A DNA stretch of 64,000 nt from Kalmusia sp. IMI 367209 (Eukaryota; Ascomycota; Dothideomycetes; Pleosporales; Didymosphaeriaceae). This document shows positions 1 to 12,032 of this stretch, piece after piece. Position numbers and translations under genes: made by a program. The notes below the pieces were generated by a model. The model saw only the letters and a program-made list of their open reading frames with translations. It made no database searches and had not been told where the DNA came from. The stretch is taken from positions 930,001 through 994,000 of the forward strand of contig JAPEUQ010000001.1 of the NCBI GenBank assembly GCA_027946365.1. Direction: 5' to 3'. Position 1 is the first letter of the stretch; each line of letters begins with the position of its first letter.

Positions 1-2055
1 TCTTCGCAAAAGCAGAACTCATAGCAAACTCAGTCCCTCCGCCTCCCAATGGCACGCCGTATGAGTCTTCAAGTCGAGCGCGAAACGACGCGAACGGCGC
101 CAAATGCGCGGCCGACCTCACAGTGTCCAAGGCCCGGCGGCCGCCACACAGGGACACTGAGGCGCTGCAGAAGGCATGGGGGAAGCCGATGAAGCTAGGC
201 GCAAAGGAGACAGCAACAGGAATTAGTGTGTTCAAGATGGCGGGGCATGATAGGCATGGAGCGTGGTTCGCGAGGACGAGTGTGCATGAGGGGCTGGGTT
301 TTGCCAAGTGGAAGAAGGCTATGATGCGAGAGTTTCCGGCGAGTCTGGAAGTTCAAGGTGGCCCGGGAGAGGGAAATGTAAGGGGCATAGGCGGTGACCA
401 GCGGTTAGAGGATATTGATGTTGAGGGCATTGGGAAGCTCGAAGGTAGGTTATTGTATTGGCTCAGCCTGAGCGCGGTAAAAAGAGTGTATAGAGCTGAC
501 ATACTTGGCAGTTTACCAGCTATCAGCGCAGTTCCCCGGTCCTACCGCACCCCGAGAATTCATAACTCTCCTCCTGACCTCCCCTAATTGTCTAAGCGAT
601 GCATCCAAAGTCGGCGACGTCACACCGCGCCATTATATGGTCGTCTCAATACCAGTGTCACATCCGGACGCACCCCTGCGGAATGGCATGGTTCGCGGAC
701 AATATGAGTCTGTCGAAATGATTCGCGAAATCCCGCTTGCACCCTCCCGACACGCATCCGCCTCGACTTCCGATCTTCTCAAGCACGATCGCAAGAAATC
801 TAGAGAAAGGGGCCATACGATAGGTTCTCCGGAATCGAGAGGGCCCGATGCAAAGGGTGAGAAGATCGACAGAATAGACCAAGCGGATGATGACGACCCA
901 GAGACGAATCCGGTGGAATGGATAATGATAACCAGGAGTGATCCTGGGGGTGGTATACCGCGTTTTATGGTCGAGCGCAGTACACCGGCGAGTATCGTTC
1001 AGGACGCGGCCAAGTTCCTGGATTGGGCCTGTTCAAAAGATGATTTCTCCTCGGGAGAAGAAGACGAGCATTCCGTAGAAGACTTGCTAAGAACGAGCTC
1101 TGAACGCGAACCACGGTTATCAATTACAGAGAATAACGGCATACTAGCAGGCGTAGGAACAAGCATAGCAGATAGGCCAGCATCCATGCGACACCCCTCA
1201 CATCGAACCCTAAACAGTCAAACGGGAAATTCAATATCAGATACGGTAGATCCAGCAGTTTCACAAGCCGTCAACTCTCTCCACCGCACAGACTCACAAA
1301 GCTCCACCGTAAGCTCTTCATCTCTCGACTCCTTTGCTTCCGCCGAACAATTCAACACTGCCCCCGAAGGCCTCCCCATCTCCTCACCCTTATCTACCAT
1401 GTCCGACCAATCCATACCACTCCAATCCGGCGACTCCACCTCTGCCAAATCCAAATCCTCGAATACTCATACGACTCGCGAGCTCCAAAAAATCGAGCAA
1501 AAGCGCCAACAATTACACAAAAGTCTCGAGCAACAGCGCAACAAACACTACCAAGAGACGCAAGACGCCTCCGTAAAGTCAGCGAAGGAGCTCGAAAAAG
1601 CAGCCGAGAGGCACAAGCGGGAAAAGAAGAAGCAGGAGGAAAAGTTTGCAAAAGAAGTGCAAAAACTCGAGGCCCGACGCGAGCGCGAAACAAAGAAGTT
1701 GCTCGCCCGCCAGCAGAAAGAAGCTGATAAAACTAATCTGCAGAAAACGCAGCGCGAGCGCGACGAGTACAAGCAGCGCGCTGAACTGGCGGAACAGGAA
1801 CTCAAGTTGCTGAAAGAGCAGATTGGGGAGTTGCAGAGGGAAAATACGGCGCTGGTTGCGAAGATGGGAAAGACGGAGGGCGGGATGGAGGTTTTGAAAA
1901 GAGTGAGGGAGGAGCTGGAGGGCAAGCATGGACGAAATAGGGCGAGTTCCAGGAGCAGTGTTGAGAGTGGGCGGAGCCGGGGAAGCGGAAGTAAGAAGCA
2001 GGGGCATCAGAGGGAAGGGAGTGGATTGGCCAATGTGGAGAGCCCAGAAAAATGA
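1..2055 (+). CDS. DUF3074 (START-like) domain protein with C-terminal coiled coil, 5' partial
   Basis: Exons 3(partial)..444 and 512..2055, with one 67-bp intron (445-511, phase 1). The reading frame is open to the left edge, so the N-terminus lies outside the window. About 661 residues are visible. The first ~230 residues match the fungal DUF3074 family, a START/Bet v1-like fold expected to bind a lipid; the family hallmark QFPGPTAPREFITLLLTS falls directly after the intron. A Ser/Thr/Asp-rich, probably disordered middle follows. Visible residues ~470-620 are a long Lys/Glu/Gln/Arg-rich coiled coil with repeated KKQEEKF- and RERETKK-type heptads. The tail is basic and Ser/Gly-rich and ends at TGA 2053-2055. 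The domain call is strong; the ligand and cellular role are unknown. Confidence 0.85.
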
Positions 2056-2434
2056 GTGTTTCGTTATGGGGAGCTGCGTGCCATTTTGAGGAAGTTGGTC
2101 TGGAGACCCGCGTTCTCGAGGTGTTTTAAGGACATGGCTGGGCGAATTGGACATATTTGGGTTTGATGCATGAATGGAGGTTCATGGAACTGTATACTAT
2201 GGGTCGATGAATTGAGTGCATTGGAAAGCATATATACCACATAAACGCGGTTCAAATCATTACAAGCATGAAAATACCGCCGTGACCATTTCAATGACCA
2301 TTTTCATCCACTTTACTTTTATGCTGCAATCAAGCTCTAAGCCCGTGCGATGGCCCATAATATGAGTTACAGAAAACAGCATTCGAGATGCAGTGAGACA
2401 CATAAGCCTGAGAACTATTGCACTCGCGTATTAC

Positions 2435-2460
2435 ATGTCCTAGGGTGACTCAACGCGACT
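2435..2460 (+). repeat. dispersed motif copy A
   Basis: The sequence ATGTCCTAGGGTGACTCAAC matches the core TATCCTAGGGTAACTCGGCT that recurs in the window. It is intergenic. Confidence 0.45.
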
Positions 2461-2718
2461 TTCTATGCCAGTACCGTGTGTCTGTGCATGAGCTTCACAC
2501 AGACACTTATTCCACAGTATACGCCCGAGTTAGGGAAATACCGCCCCCACGGCCACGGCCACAGCCAATCAGGCCCTTACTCGGACCCCCGGTCCGGCAA
2601 TTAAACTGTGCGCTCGGCCTCCGATGCGTGATATCAGCTTTGGGACCTGCCACACTTAACCTCTACGCACTTTTCTTGCGAAATAGAATTCGGTCTCGCT
2701 CGCGTGGTACCTTGCGCA

Positions 2719-2726
2719 TATAAAAA
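2719..2726 (+). promoter_or_regulatory. TATA-like box upstream of FSH1-type gene
   Basis: TATAAAAA in a GC-rich context, ~330 bp before the hydrolase ATG. This is plausible as a core promoter if the 5' leader is about 300 nt; no transcript data support it. Confidence 0.3.
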
Positions 2727-3054
2727 CGCTCTTTCTGCTGGGTTGGTTTGTTGTGTTTGTGCTCTGAGCCGAGTACAGAAAGCTCGACGACCGCCGACTG
2801 CCCCGCGTCTGAGCACCGGCTGAACAAGAGCAGGGAACTGGGAACTTTGACGGAAGAGAACCGGAAGTCGAATCTTAAGGATTTGAAGAGATATCATCGC
2901 GTTTTCAAAGAAACAGAAAGAGCGAGGAAAAGCAAGGACGCTTGGTCTAGTCGCAAAGATCGGCTGTCAGCACCTCATCTCTCGTCCCCAGCTCCGTCCG
3001 ATTTGAAAAACGACTTGGAGCAAGACACCTGAAATAACAGAAACAACCGCACAG

Positions 3055-4080
3055 ATGGCTGCATCCGGGCAACCTAAGCCCACGCTTCTCGCCTTCCATG
3101 GCTCAGGCAGCAACGGCACGATCCATACTGTCCAACTAGCCCGTCTATCGCGATTCTTGAAGCCGTATTTCGAAATCGAGTCGCTGACCGGTACGCACGT
3201 TCTCTGCTGTAGCCTCCCTTTATCATCATCATCATCATCATCATCATCTTCTTCTTCTTCTTCTTCTTCTTCTTCTTCTTCTTCTTCTTCTTCTTCTTCT
3301 TCTTCTTCTTCTTCTCTACATTACCATCTGTACCTCTCCTCTTTCGCTTACGCCTGATCCTCACAATTCCCTCCGCCAACATTCACACGTGATTAATGAT
3401 CTCACTAACAATATCCAGCACCCCTTCCCTCCTCCGCCGGCCCAGGTATACTCCCCTTCTTCGACGGTTGCGGCCCGTACTACCGCTGGATTCCTCCCAC
3501 CGAAGCTCTCTCCACCACTAAAATGCGCGAGCACACCGCCACAATGCTGCCCTCCATCGAAGACCTTGTCCGGACTACGGTTTCCAACATCCGCGCGAAG
3601 GGCGGCAAGGTAGTCGGTCTGATTGGTTTCTCGCAGGGCACGCGAGTCGTCGCGGGGTTGTTGAAAGGCTCGCAGATCCGGGAGGCTTTAGTGAAGGAGG
3701 GGAAGGATGCAGGGGGATTGGAGTGGTTGGATTTCAAGTTTGCATTGAGTGTGTGTTCGAGTTCGCCGCCGCTGCTAGTGCCGCCTAGTGTTGTTGATGC
3801 TTTGAGTGCGTCCGGATTAGAAGAGGCGAGGCAGGCGGAGGTTTTGGACGCGAAGGTCGAGGTTCCGACGTTGCATGTGCTGGGTAACCAAGATGAGTGG
3901 CGGTGGGCGGGGAAGTTGTTGATTGAGACTGTTTATGCAGCTGGAGAGGAGGTGCAAGCAGGGAAGGTGAGTGTGTACGAGTTCAGCATGGGGCATCATT
4001 ATCCCGTGCAGCCGGATCATACACAGAAGTTGGTGGATTGGATGCTGGGGACGTGGGAGGTCGTGAAGCAAGAGGCATAA
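3055..4080 (+). CDS. FSH1-family serine hydrolase
   Basis: Exons 3055..3190 and 3419..4080 (265 aa), with a 228-bp intron, phase 1. Alpha/beta-hydrolase of the FSH1/ovarian-tumour-suppressor OVCA2 family. Visible marks are the N-terminal strand and turn LLAFHGSGSNG, the substrate-cap motif GPGILPFFDGCGPYYRW, the nucleophile elbow GFSQG (Ser117), the acid region HVLGNQDEW and the catalytic His in SMGHHYP near the C-terminus. Length is normal for the family. Members are soluble esterases or thioesterases of broad or unknown substrate, sometimes recruited to secondary-metabolite clusters; no such cluster is visible here. The intron is several times longer than its neighbours because it contains a trinucleotide microsatellite. 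The gene is tail-to-tail with the Mio gene, 198 bp apart. Confidence 0.93.
3222..3314 (+). repeat. compound (ATC)9(TTC)22 microsatellite in an intron
   Basis: About 9 ATC units (3222-3248) are followed without a break by about 22 TTC units (3249-3314), inside the intron of the FSH1-type gene. The tract creates false poly-Ser and poly-Lys ORFs on the two strands. Confidence 0.95.
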
Positions 4081-4278
4081 GTGAGAAGCGTCGGGGAAGG
4101 CATGACATAGGAAGGATTTGTGTTTGCATTTAGAGGGTATAGAAGCTAGCAATGGGGGTTTAACATAGACTAATGATCCTGGATATGACGGCTGAGCATG
4201 CTAAAAGGTAGGCAGTGAGCCATCTTGTATATGATGCTGTGCCTTCAAACTCGCAGCCCCTCTCTCTTCACACGCCTT

Positions 4279-7214
4279 TCACTTCAGCAATCCACACATA
4301 CACTGGCAATCAGGTACCGGACACATGGCATGCCTCGCAAACCAATCCCTCGCATGATGCCCATGAAATCCATGCGTACAGCTCATACAAAACACCATCA
4401 ATCTCGCCTCCAAATCCTCCTCTTTGAGCGTTTGCGCCGCCCCCACTTTACTCGGATCAGGACTGCCTAGCCACATCATACACAACCCGCAGCGCGGCAT
4501 CTGGGCGTTGCAATTCGGACATGCGAGCGATGGCGACGTTGTGCTACCTTTGGGTTTGGGCGGTCGCAACGGGCGTGATGTCGCGGCGGAAGGGTGCGAA
4601 GGCGTTGTCGGGACAAGGTAAGAGCGAGTGGTGCGGGGGTCACGGCGGAGAGCGAGGTTTTGCTGGCAATTGTAGCAGCGGAGAGATACAGAGGGGGAAG
4701 AAGGCTTTGTGGTCGCGAGGCCGTCACGCGAGATGCTCTTCAAATTATGTTCCTTGATGTAGTGTGTTCGTTGGAGGAACGTGCGCCAGACCTGCATCTG
4801 GTTCAGGTATATCTCCTTCCAGAGTGGCCAGCGAGGATCCTGGATGTAGAGCGGGCACGCGCGAGAGAGGATCAGGACTGCAGATTGTAAGTCGCCGAAC
4901 TTGGCGATGTAGTGCTCGAACAGGTCCATTGCGCGATCTGAGAGACCTGTCAGGAGGAGTCCTTCGATGTTACCGTAAGCAATTGTCTCCTGTGTGCAGA
5001 GTCTGAGAAAATGGGTCAGTTTATCGTCGGGTAGGTATTTAAGGGCCACTCCGACACGATCCGTGAGGGATAGTTGTTGCATCTCGACGACGGTGGCCCA
5101 GTCACCGCTAATGAAATATGCCAGTAGGGCTTTGAGGTATGGCTCGTCGGTCATGTCTGCCATCCAGGAACAAAGATGTCGCTGGTCTTCGTTTACGTAG
5201 TCGCATGCTATGACTGCGCCGAGCCCAATGTTTTCGATCTGCTTGGCTTGAATGGTCTCTTTAAGGATATCGAGCGCGACATCCTTGTAGCCTTGAAAGA
5301 CGGCGAGCACTATGGCTTTGTAATACTGTCCTTCATCTACTAGCAAGCCACAGCGCTCGCGAAGGCCCTTCTTGGAAAGATTCCAGCCGCAAAGAGAGAG
5401 GCAAAGTTGGCGATTATCTGGACGAGCGGTCGCGACGCCCGAGAATGGCGGAAAATCTTTCTTCTCACAGATTTCCGATACTGTCTCGGCAAAGATAGTC
5501 TCAGAGGTTTTGACGTCAGGGTCGATCAACCGGTGGTCGTACATGGTGAGCTCGTTCGCCCAAATTGAGGCCACACCAAGATACTGAAGGTCAAGGCCTT
5601 CTTTGGCAGCCATGCCATCGTTCCATCCATGGGTGTCCATCCGCTCGACGAGGTTCCAGGCATCTACAAGCCAAGGGTCATTGGCAACAACAATTTTGTT
5701 CTTGCGGCAGTCGAGGTTGTAGCCTTCCTGGCAGCGGCGCTTCTGGGTTTGAAGGACCTTCAAGTAGTCATCCAAAGGCAGGATTACACTAGGATATGCA
5801 AGGGTGAGGAGATCTTCATGCATTTGGTGGCTCGATTGGGTCACTGACTCGAGCGGGATGCTACGATGCGATGTTTCAACGTTCAATCTGTCCAGCCTTC
5901 CAGTAAGACTATCTCTCGGGTCCGGACTGATCTCTAATTTGTCGCTGAGTGCCTTGTTCTGCAGCTCGATCAAGTCTTCTGAAGCGGTGCCCTCCCTCCG
6001 ACTAGGCTTGATAACGGGTGTTCGATCTCTGTATATCTCTTCAAGTGCGGTCACATTAATTCGAGGAGGCGGAGGTGGTACTCGTAAAACCTCGATGTCT
6101 CTGTTCGGATGTAAGGCCAGTGCAGAGGGTCCTGCAAAAGGGCTTCCAGGGGTCATGAAATCGTATGCCACAACACGGCTTTGTTCCCCTTTTTTATTCC
6201 GGTCATCGTAGGACGAATATCGAAGATTATGCGATACTTTGGTGTAATGCTGAGAGTCCCATGCTTGGGTATTTGCTCCTGCCTTGGATGGCTGATCAGG
6301 ATCTGGCCGATGCGAATGCTGGGCTAGCTCAATAATTTTGAATTCACCAGTGTTCGCTAGAACACCAAACGTTCCCTTCTTCGTCCCAGAATATCGCAAG
6401 CTCCAGATGGTGGCCGAATGACTGTTGTCTACAATGGGTCGAAAGTCCAGGACTGCTCCATCATTGGTACCTCTTTGCCGGACGAAACGTTGGTCCCATA
6501 CAGTAACGGTTGGGTCACCGGTGGTGCCGGCTGAGATGAAGTAATTCTCGTCTAAAGGATCAATGGCGATATTATGAACCTGTCGTGTCGGGTATTGAGC
6601 AACGCCAGAGGTAGAAGGCTCTGACCATAATCAGCACCGATTGAAACGTACCGGAGAATCTAGAACTCACCCCGTAGATCGTAAATGCGAATGCATTGCC
6701 TTGAAACGCCGGCAACAAGGGTATCTGGTTGATTCGAAAAGAATTTGATACTAGAGATGGCCTCCGAACTCGCCAATTTCTTGTATGGCTCCGAGGTAGA
6801 TGTAACATTAGGATTATTGAGATCGTAAATATTCAGACATACATCGTTCCGCACCCGGTCTAGACCAGTAGCCACGTAGTTCTTCGTGCTGAATGCAATC
6901 GAATTGCATTTTCGTTGGTGCCGAATAGGAAAAGAATGCACAAACTCTCCCTGTGGGCGGTCCGGATCTACCTGAACGATGGTCGCTTCTCCAGATGCGG
7001 ACCCGATACCGACGACCGCCTCGTCCCGCTTAGACCAGTCGAAGGCCGTGTAATTGGGGAGCTTGTCGCGAAGACATAGCTGCTTATATTTCACCTTGTT
7101 TTTTTCATACTTCTCGACCTGACAGAGCCTTAGGCGGTTTGTCGCGACGTCGATGATTAGGAACCGGGGTGAATGCTGAGTTGCATGTGGAGACCATCTG
7201 ATGGCTGCTTCCAT
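4279..7214 (-). CDS. SEA/GATOR2 complex subunit Mio/Sea4 (WD40 + zinc-binding C-terminus)
   Basis: Exons on the minus strand 7214..6671 and 6620..4279 (961 aa), with a 50-bp intron, phase 1. The N-terminal ~350 residues form a WD40 propeller (e.g. AFDWSKRDEAVVGIGSASG, CIRIYDLR, TVTVWDQRFVRQ). The middle is alpha-solenoid. The last ~120 residues are the cysteine/histidine-rich MIO zinc-ribbon/RING-like module: CYNC, CPNCNAQMPRCGLC, FCMSCTHGFHGHH and CPVPDCQCMC. This order and length match Mios/Sea4, a subunit of the vacuole/lysosome-associated SEA (GATOR2) complex that relays amino-acid sufficiency to TORC1. It is head-to-head with the EFG1-like gene (276 bp between start codons). Confidence 0.93.
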
Positions 7215-7490
7215 GCTCCTGGCCTAGGGAGTCGATTGGAGGCGAAGTGGAGTGATTGTGGAGTCTATGAATGGTACATCAAGCAGATAGCATGTACGCA
7301 AGAGATTTGGTCAACATGCTAACCACGATAACATGCAAGCTTGACGTCGACTAGAAGTGAGGGTGAACGCTCGTGATTAGCTCGACGTAGTATGCTTGGC
7401 GCCAAGTATTTTGCTGGGCGGTCAATGATTCTGCCGCCCCACTGAAACTTTTGGCAGCGAGCAACGCGACTTCTCAACACGGTGACTACA
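7215..7490. promoter_or_regulatory. divergent promoter, Mio/Sea4 and EFG1-like genes
   Basis: 276 bp between two divergent start codons, so both promoters must lie here or overlap the leaders. I see no distinctive TATA box. Confidence 0.5.
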
Positions 7491-8414
7491 ATGTCTTCCA
7501 GATATTCGAAGCGCAAGCGTACCGACGGCCCCGGCGAACACGATCAAGGGCGAAATTCTAAGCAGCGGAAGCACCAGGCACAGAATAGGCATCATCCATA
7601 CAACCGCACACGAAAATCAGAAGCAAGACAGAAGCCCGAAGATGAAGACCAGATCTCGATCAATGCGCTCAAAAACAGAGTGCGCGACCTCACACGCTCT
7701 CTAGCACATGCCGATAATGACCCTTAAAATCGAATGCCACAGGGCATTCGCATTGAGCGTGAGCGAGAACTCGAGTCATGCAAACACGAGCTGGAGGAGA
7801 AGAGGACGGCGCAGCGGGAAGGAGAGTTCAGAAATAAGATCATCGGCAAATACCATCACATCAGGTTTTTTGGTCAGTTTCGAGACCATTCGTTGCTATC
7901 TACAGACTGCTAACTGCGTGAAGAGCGACAAAAGGCTACGAGAACCGTCAAACGTCTTCACAAACAGCTCGCTACTCTAGAAGACGAGACCGATAGGGCC
8001 GAAAAACTGCGCAGCATACACAACGCTGAAGTCGACGTCAATTACACCCTCTACTATCCGTTATTGAAGCCGTATATTTCCTTGTTTCCAAAGCAGGAAA
8101 AGAGCGATTCTTCAGCTGAATCTCGCACGGAATTCCCAGACGGACCGAAAGGCGACATTGACATGTGGAAAACGGTGGAGAAGGCCATGGAGGAGCAAAC
8201 CCTGGAAGCACTTCGAGAAAGCAGAGATGGTGTTACAATACCAGCACCACCAAAGAACAACCAGGCGCAGAAGGTGAAGACAGATCAGAGAAAAGCGAAA
8301 AAGTCAGAAGATGCGGCAAAAGACGATGAAGACGAAGACGAAGACGAAGACGAGGATGGTGGTTTCTTCTTCACGGACACGGCTGGCGACCCTAGCATGA
8401 AGCACGTCAAATGA
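7491..8414 (+). CDS. EFG1: rRNA-processing protein Efg1, with an in-frame TAA or a poor 63-bp intron
   Basis: The start is ATG 7491; the acidic-tail exon ends at TGA 8412-8414. A clear intron lies at 7873-7923 (51 bp), with GTCAGT donor and GCTAACTGCGTGAAG acceptor. Efg1 marks are NRVRDLTRSLAHADN, GIRIERERELE, KYHHIRFF, then ERQKATRTVKRLHKQL and VNYTLYYPLLKPYISLFP, ending in an Asp/Glu tail. The family acts in the nucleolus in early 18S rRNA processing. The frame holds TAA at 7725-7727, inside a 15-nt stretch (7719-7733) between two conserved blocks. Either the gene is broken there, or introns 7680-7742 (GTGCGC donor, CACAG acceptor, 63 nt, phase-preserving) are removed; the latter deletes the conserved RDL helix start but leaves 269 aa. 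Function is confident, the N-terminal model is not. Confidence 0.75.
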
Positions 8415-9712
8415 TCAGCTTGCCCTTGCAACTTGGCACAATGACAGCCTAGATCAAGCTGACCATGTGTGTCCTTTACTCATACGGCTTGCTAGTCGAA
8501 GAATCAGAATGGAGGGGTTACTGCAAGAAATCAACGACAAAGGATCTCGCATGAATTTCAGGCAGATCTTCATTGTCTTAGTGCTCGCCAGGAAAGAAGG
8601 CAGTGCAAGCGGGGAATAAGATGATGACGGGCGCTGCGGGCGTTGGCCGTCGCTGACGGTAGGTGCACGAGCGTTGCTGTGCTCCTGGTCCCCTATAGAA
8701 GGACACGACGGCAAATCGTGCGACTTGATCAACACAATAGGTAAAATTCGCAATCAAAATTGATAGGAATACCTACAGCTTCACACTGACGATTGTTTGA
8801 AGACATAAACCTCGTGAAGCCAACTCAAAAGGCAATTCGCATGGAACTACCTATTGTGAAGTGTAATTAAAGGTCCGCGGAAGGTGAATGTGGCTCGCCG
8901 CACGGCCATTTTAGGGCAGATCACCCCGCAATCCGGCAGCATACAAATAGCCAGGCACAACCTACTTTGAACGGGACCACATCCACATTCCTCATCGGAC
9001 TTTACAGCTCTCCCATTACATGTGAATAATGATACTCCACCAGCTTCTTCTTTCGACAGCGCTTCCGTCACCCGGACTGTTGTGCACCCCTGTAACATTC
9101 CTCCACAGATTAATCCCGGCATCTTACATGCCTAATGACGACAGACAGGAGGCCCCAAGGCTCGCGCCAGCGCAGCGCGCCGTCTGCTGACTGCTAAAAG
9201 GGCAGCTCTAAGATCGGCGCCGTCCATAGCGCGCAGAGCCCCGTCTTAAATCCCAGGCGTCCAGTAACCTTCTACTCACACCTTCCGAAGATGTGACACC
9301 GTCAGGTGCTGCGGCCGTACGCTACTATTCTACTATTGACCTGGCTGCTACCGCCCCCACCAATGCCCGGGCGCCCCTCCCGGTGGTGGCGCGGAGCTTG
9401 TCTTCTAGGGAAACGGTAATGGAGATGTGCAGTGTTGGTGCGTCTTGGTACGACAGACTGGATGTGGGCGTCAGATGCGCGGTACCCCTGTCTATCCATG
9501 CCTGGGATAATCATGCCTGCCACAGCTGTATACCAAGTATAAAAACCCAGTTTCGCAGCCGTTCGCTGATCTGCGCTACCGTCATTGTGAGGTTGACTCT
9601 GGATCGCGGACAGGTATAGTACTAGGACGAGGGTTTGAAGACTCGTTGTAGGCACCCCGAGATACACGATACGCACAAGGGCGGTCTTCGGGTATTTATC
9701 TCTGACTGTAAC
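8415..9712. other. intergenic, no gene seen
   Basis: About 1.3 kb between the EFG1-like gene and the mannosidase. ORFs here are short, mostly lack ATG starts and match no family I know. The right part is the mannosidase promoter. Confidence 0.6.
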
Positions 9713-11299
9713 ATGGCTAGAGTAAAGTTGGCTGTTGCAGGAGCAGCGCTGTTGTCGGGTGCTTCTGCTCTCCCCAGGGACACTAGGGCATTTCAAAAAA
9801 GACAGGACCTGCCGCCAGCGGAAGAGCGTGCACAGGGTGTCGTTGACACGTTCAGAACCGCTTGGGAAGGCTACTACAAATATGCATTCCCAAACGATGA
9901 GCTCAAGCCAGTTTCGAACGGCGTTAGTAACTCTCGGTATGCTTCCTTCTCCAAGTTGAACGGAAAATACCAACTAATGCTGCACAGAAATGGATGGGGC
10001 GCCTCGGCGGTAGATGCTCTCAGCACTGCCTTAGTCATGGAACAGAAAGACATCATCAATCAAATCATCGATTATGTTCCTACCATCAACTATTATGAGA
10101 CCTCTTCAGAAGTTTCATTGTTCGAGACGACCATTCGGTATCTGGCCGGAATGCTCTCAGGCTACGACTTCTTGAGTGGACCCCTAGCCGATCTTGCGGA
10201 CAACAAGACCAACGTAGAGGCCCTTCTCGAGCAGTCCAAAAACCTAGCTGACGCCCTGTCCTACGCCTTTGACACGCCTTCCGGCGTTCCCTACAACAAC
10301 CTCGATTTCTCGACCCGCGGAAACGACGGTTCAAACAACGGCCTTGCAACCGTAGGCACCCTTGTTCTCGAATGGGTCCGTCTGTCCGACCTTTCCGGGA
10401 ACAAGACATACGGCGAGCTCGCCGAGAAGGGAGAATCGTACCTCCTGAACCCCTCCCCTGCTACCAGCGAGCCCTGGCCCGGACTACTGGGCATGAACAT
10501 CGATCCCAAGACTGGCCAATTCCAGGACGCGCGCGGTGGCTGGGTCGGCGGTGCAGACTCCTTCTACGAGTACCTCATTAAAATGTACGTCTACGACCCT
10601 GAGCGATATGGCACTTACCGCGACCGCTGGATACTCGCCGTGGACTCGTCCATCGAGCATCTGGCGTCTTCCCCCGCACCCCGCCCGGACATCACGTGGC
10701 TCGCAAGTTTTAATGGACAAAACATCTCCAAGTCCTCCCAGCACCTGGCGTGTTTCGATGGCGGCAACTTCATTCTTGGTGGTCTAGTGTTGGACAAGCA
10801 GGAGTATGTTGATTTTGGCCTCGAGCTCGTCAATGGCTGCCACGAGACATATATCCAGACTGCTACCCGCATCGGTCCGGAAATTTTTGGCTGGGACTCC
10901 GCCAGCGTACCCGCCAGCCAAGTCGACTTCTTCAATAAGACCGGGTTTTACATCCAGAATGGCGGATACCAGCTGCGCCCCGAGGTCATCGAGTCGTACT
11001 ACTACGCGTACCGCGCAACTTCGGACGTCAAGTACCAGGAGTGGGCGTGGGACGCTTTCCTGGCTATCAATGCGACGACGAGAGTTGGGTCGGGGTACTC
11101 GAGTATTAGTGATGTGAACAAGGAGGGTGGAGGAGGTTTCACTGACTTCCAGGAGAGCTTCTGGTTTGCCGAAGTCTTGAAGTATAGTTATTTGATTCAT
11201 GCGCCAGAGGCAGAGTGGCAGGTGAGCAAGGATGGGGAGAACAGCTGGGTGTTCAACACCGAGGCGCATCCGTTCAAGGTCTTTGATGGAGGGGAGTGA
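9713..11299 (+). CDS. secreted class I alpha-1,2-mannosidase (GH47)
   Basis: One exon, 528 aa. I chose ATG 9713 because it begins a clean signal peptide (basic MARVK, hydrophobic core, cleavage after ASA) followed by a KRQ site that looks like a Kex2 pro-site. GH47 features run in order: [28 protein letters not shown] near the N-terminus, [39 protein letters not shown], the disulfide pair in [10 protein letters not shown] and [23 protein letters not shown], and the Ca2+-binding TEAHP motif at the C-terminus. The enzyme trims terminal alpha-1,2-mannose from N-glycans. With a cleavable signal and no membrane anchor it resembles the secreted MsdS/Mns1B type rather than the ER form. NKT and NAT sequons are present. 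Intron-free, unlike most neighbours. Confidence 0.95.
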   Translation: MARVKLAVAGAALLSGASALPRDTRAFQKRQDLPPAEERAQGVVDTFRTAWEGYYKYAFPNDELKPVSNGVSNSRYASFSKLNGKYQLMLHRNGWGASAVDALSTALVMEQKDIINQIIDYVPTINYYETSSEVSLFETTIRYLAGMLSGYDFLSGPLADLADNKTNVEALLEQSKNLADALSYAFDTPSGVPYNNLDFSTRGNDGSNNGLATVGTLVLEWVRLSDLSGNKTYGELAEKGESYLLNPSPATSEPWPGLLGMNIDPKTGQFQDARGGWVGGADSFYEYLIKMYVYDPERYGTYRDRWILAVDSSIEHLASSPAPRPDITWLASFNGQNISKSSQHLACFDGGNFILGGLVLDKQEYVDFGLELVNGCHETYIQTATRIGPEIFGWDSASVPASQVDFFNKTGFYIQNGGYQLRPEVIESYYYAYRATSDVKYQEWAWDAFLAINATTRVGSGYSSISDVNKEGGGGFTDFQESFWFAEVLKYSYLIHAPEAEWQVSKDGENSWVFNTEAHPFKVFDGGE

Positions 11300-12032
11300 G
11301 AGGCCGAGGCGTGTAAATGTTTAATGACTATTGAATAAATTGTTCATGCACTACAACGGGTCTGGTATAGAATTGAGGTGATGTAGCCACAAACATGGAT
11401 GTATCAATATGCATCGTGTGTATTGTGTATTCTGGTGTGACTTGAGACCTAAAACACATATGCTCTCCAATCCCCTCGCTCTCGGCTTACATGTCACAAA
11501 TACGAAAAGAATCGAATCGAGCTGGGATGTTCTGTCATGTGAACTTCCGCCTCTAGGCTAAAGTTGCAACAATAGGGCTGATGTTACGTGTAGATTAAAT
11601 GTGGATTCTGGTCAGAGCCTATCTGAAGGATGTTATCAAACTTTACTGTATCAAGGGGAAGTGTATGAGTAGTAGTTTTGAGTATAGGGATCTTGATGGG
11701 TTGGTATTGGGATTAGGTTTCGGTAGAGCAGCTATGGATACGTAACTCTATTTCAATCATTCCTAATCCTATCTAGTGTCTAAGATAGAACCATCCGTTG
11801 TGTAGGCCATAGGTAAGGTAAATAGAATGACTATTAGGAGACGTGGGAGAACGTAAACGAGCTTGCGATATATGATCGAATTTAATTTTTGGTAAATAAG
11901 CCCGTAGGTTGATTCTAGAGCGGTACGGGTAATTCTGGAGACTAGTTAAATGTGAACGTTCATTGATACAAATCAAGTATAAGAGTGGAGATATCGCTAT
12001 ATTGCATGCAGATATACCTCTACGTGACTTAG
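11300..12032. other. convergent intergenic region
   Basis: 733 bp, AT-rich, between the 3' ends of the mannosidase and the FAD oxidoreductase. I see no gene; it should contain both terminators. Confidence 0.6.

Larger units (their letters stand above)
2056..3054. other. intergenic region and FSH1 upstream region
   Basis: Almost 1 kb without a credible gene. It holds the 3' flank of the DUF3074 gene, one copy of the dispersed motif (2435-2460) and the upstream region of the FSH1-type hydrolase. A TATA-like TATAAAAA lies at 2719-2726. Small ORFs here start at non-ATG codons and have no recognisable composition. Confidence 0.6.

Noticed and set aside
3055..3382. Poly-Ser ORF on plus and poly-Lys/Met ORF on minus
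   Set aside because: Both are translations of an intronic trinucleotide microsatellite; the spliced frame of the FSH1-type hydrolase explains the region.
9302..9973. 223-codon minus-strand ORF
   Set aside because: Overlaps the mannosidase signal-peptide end antisense, is Ser/Arg/Val-rich, matches no family.
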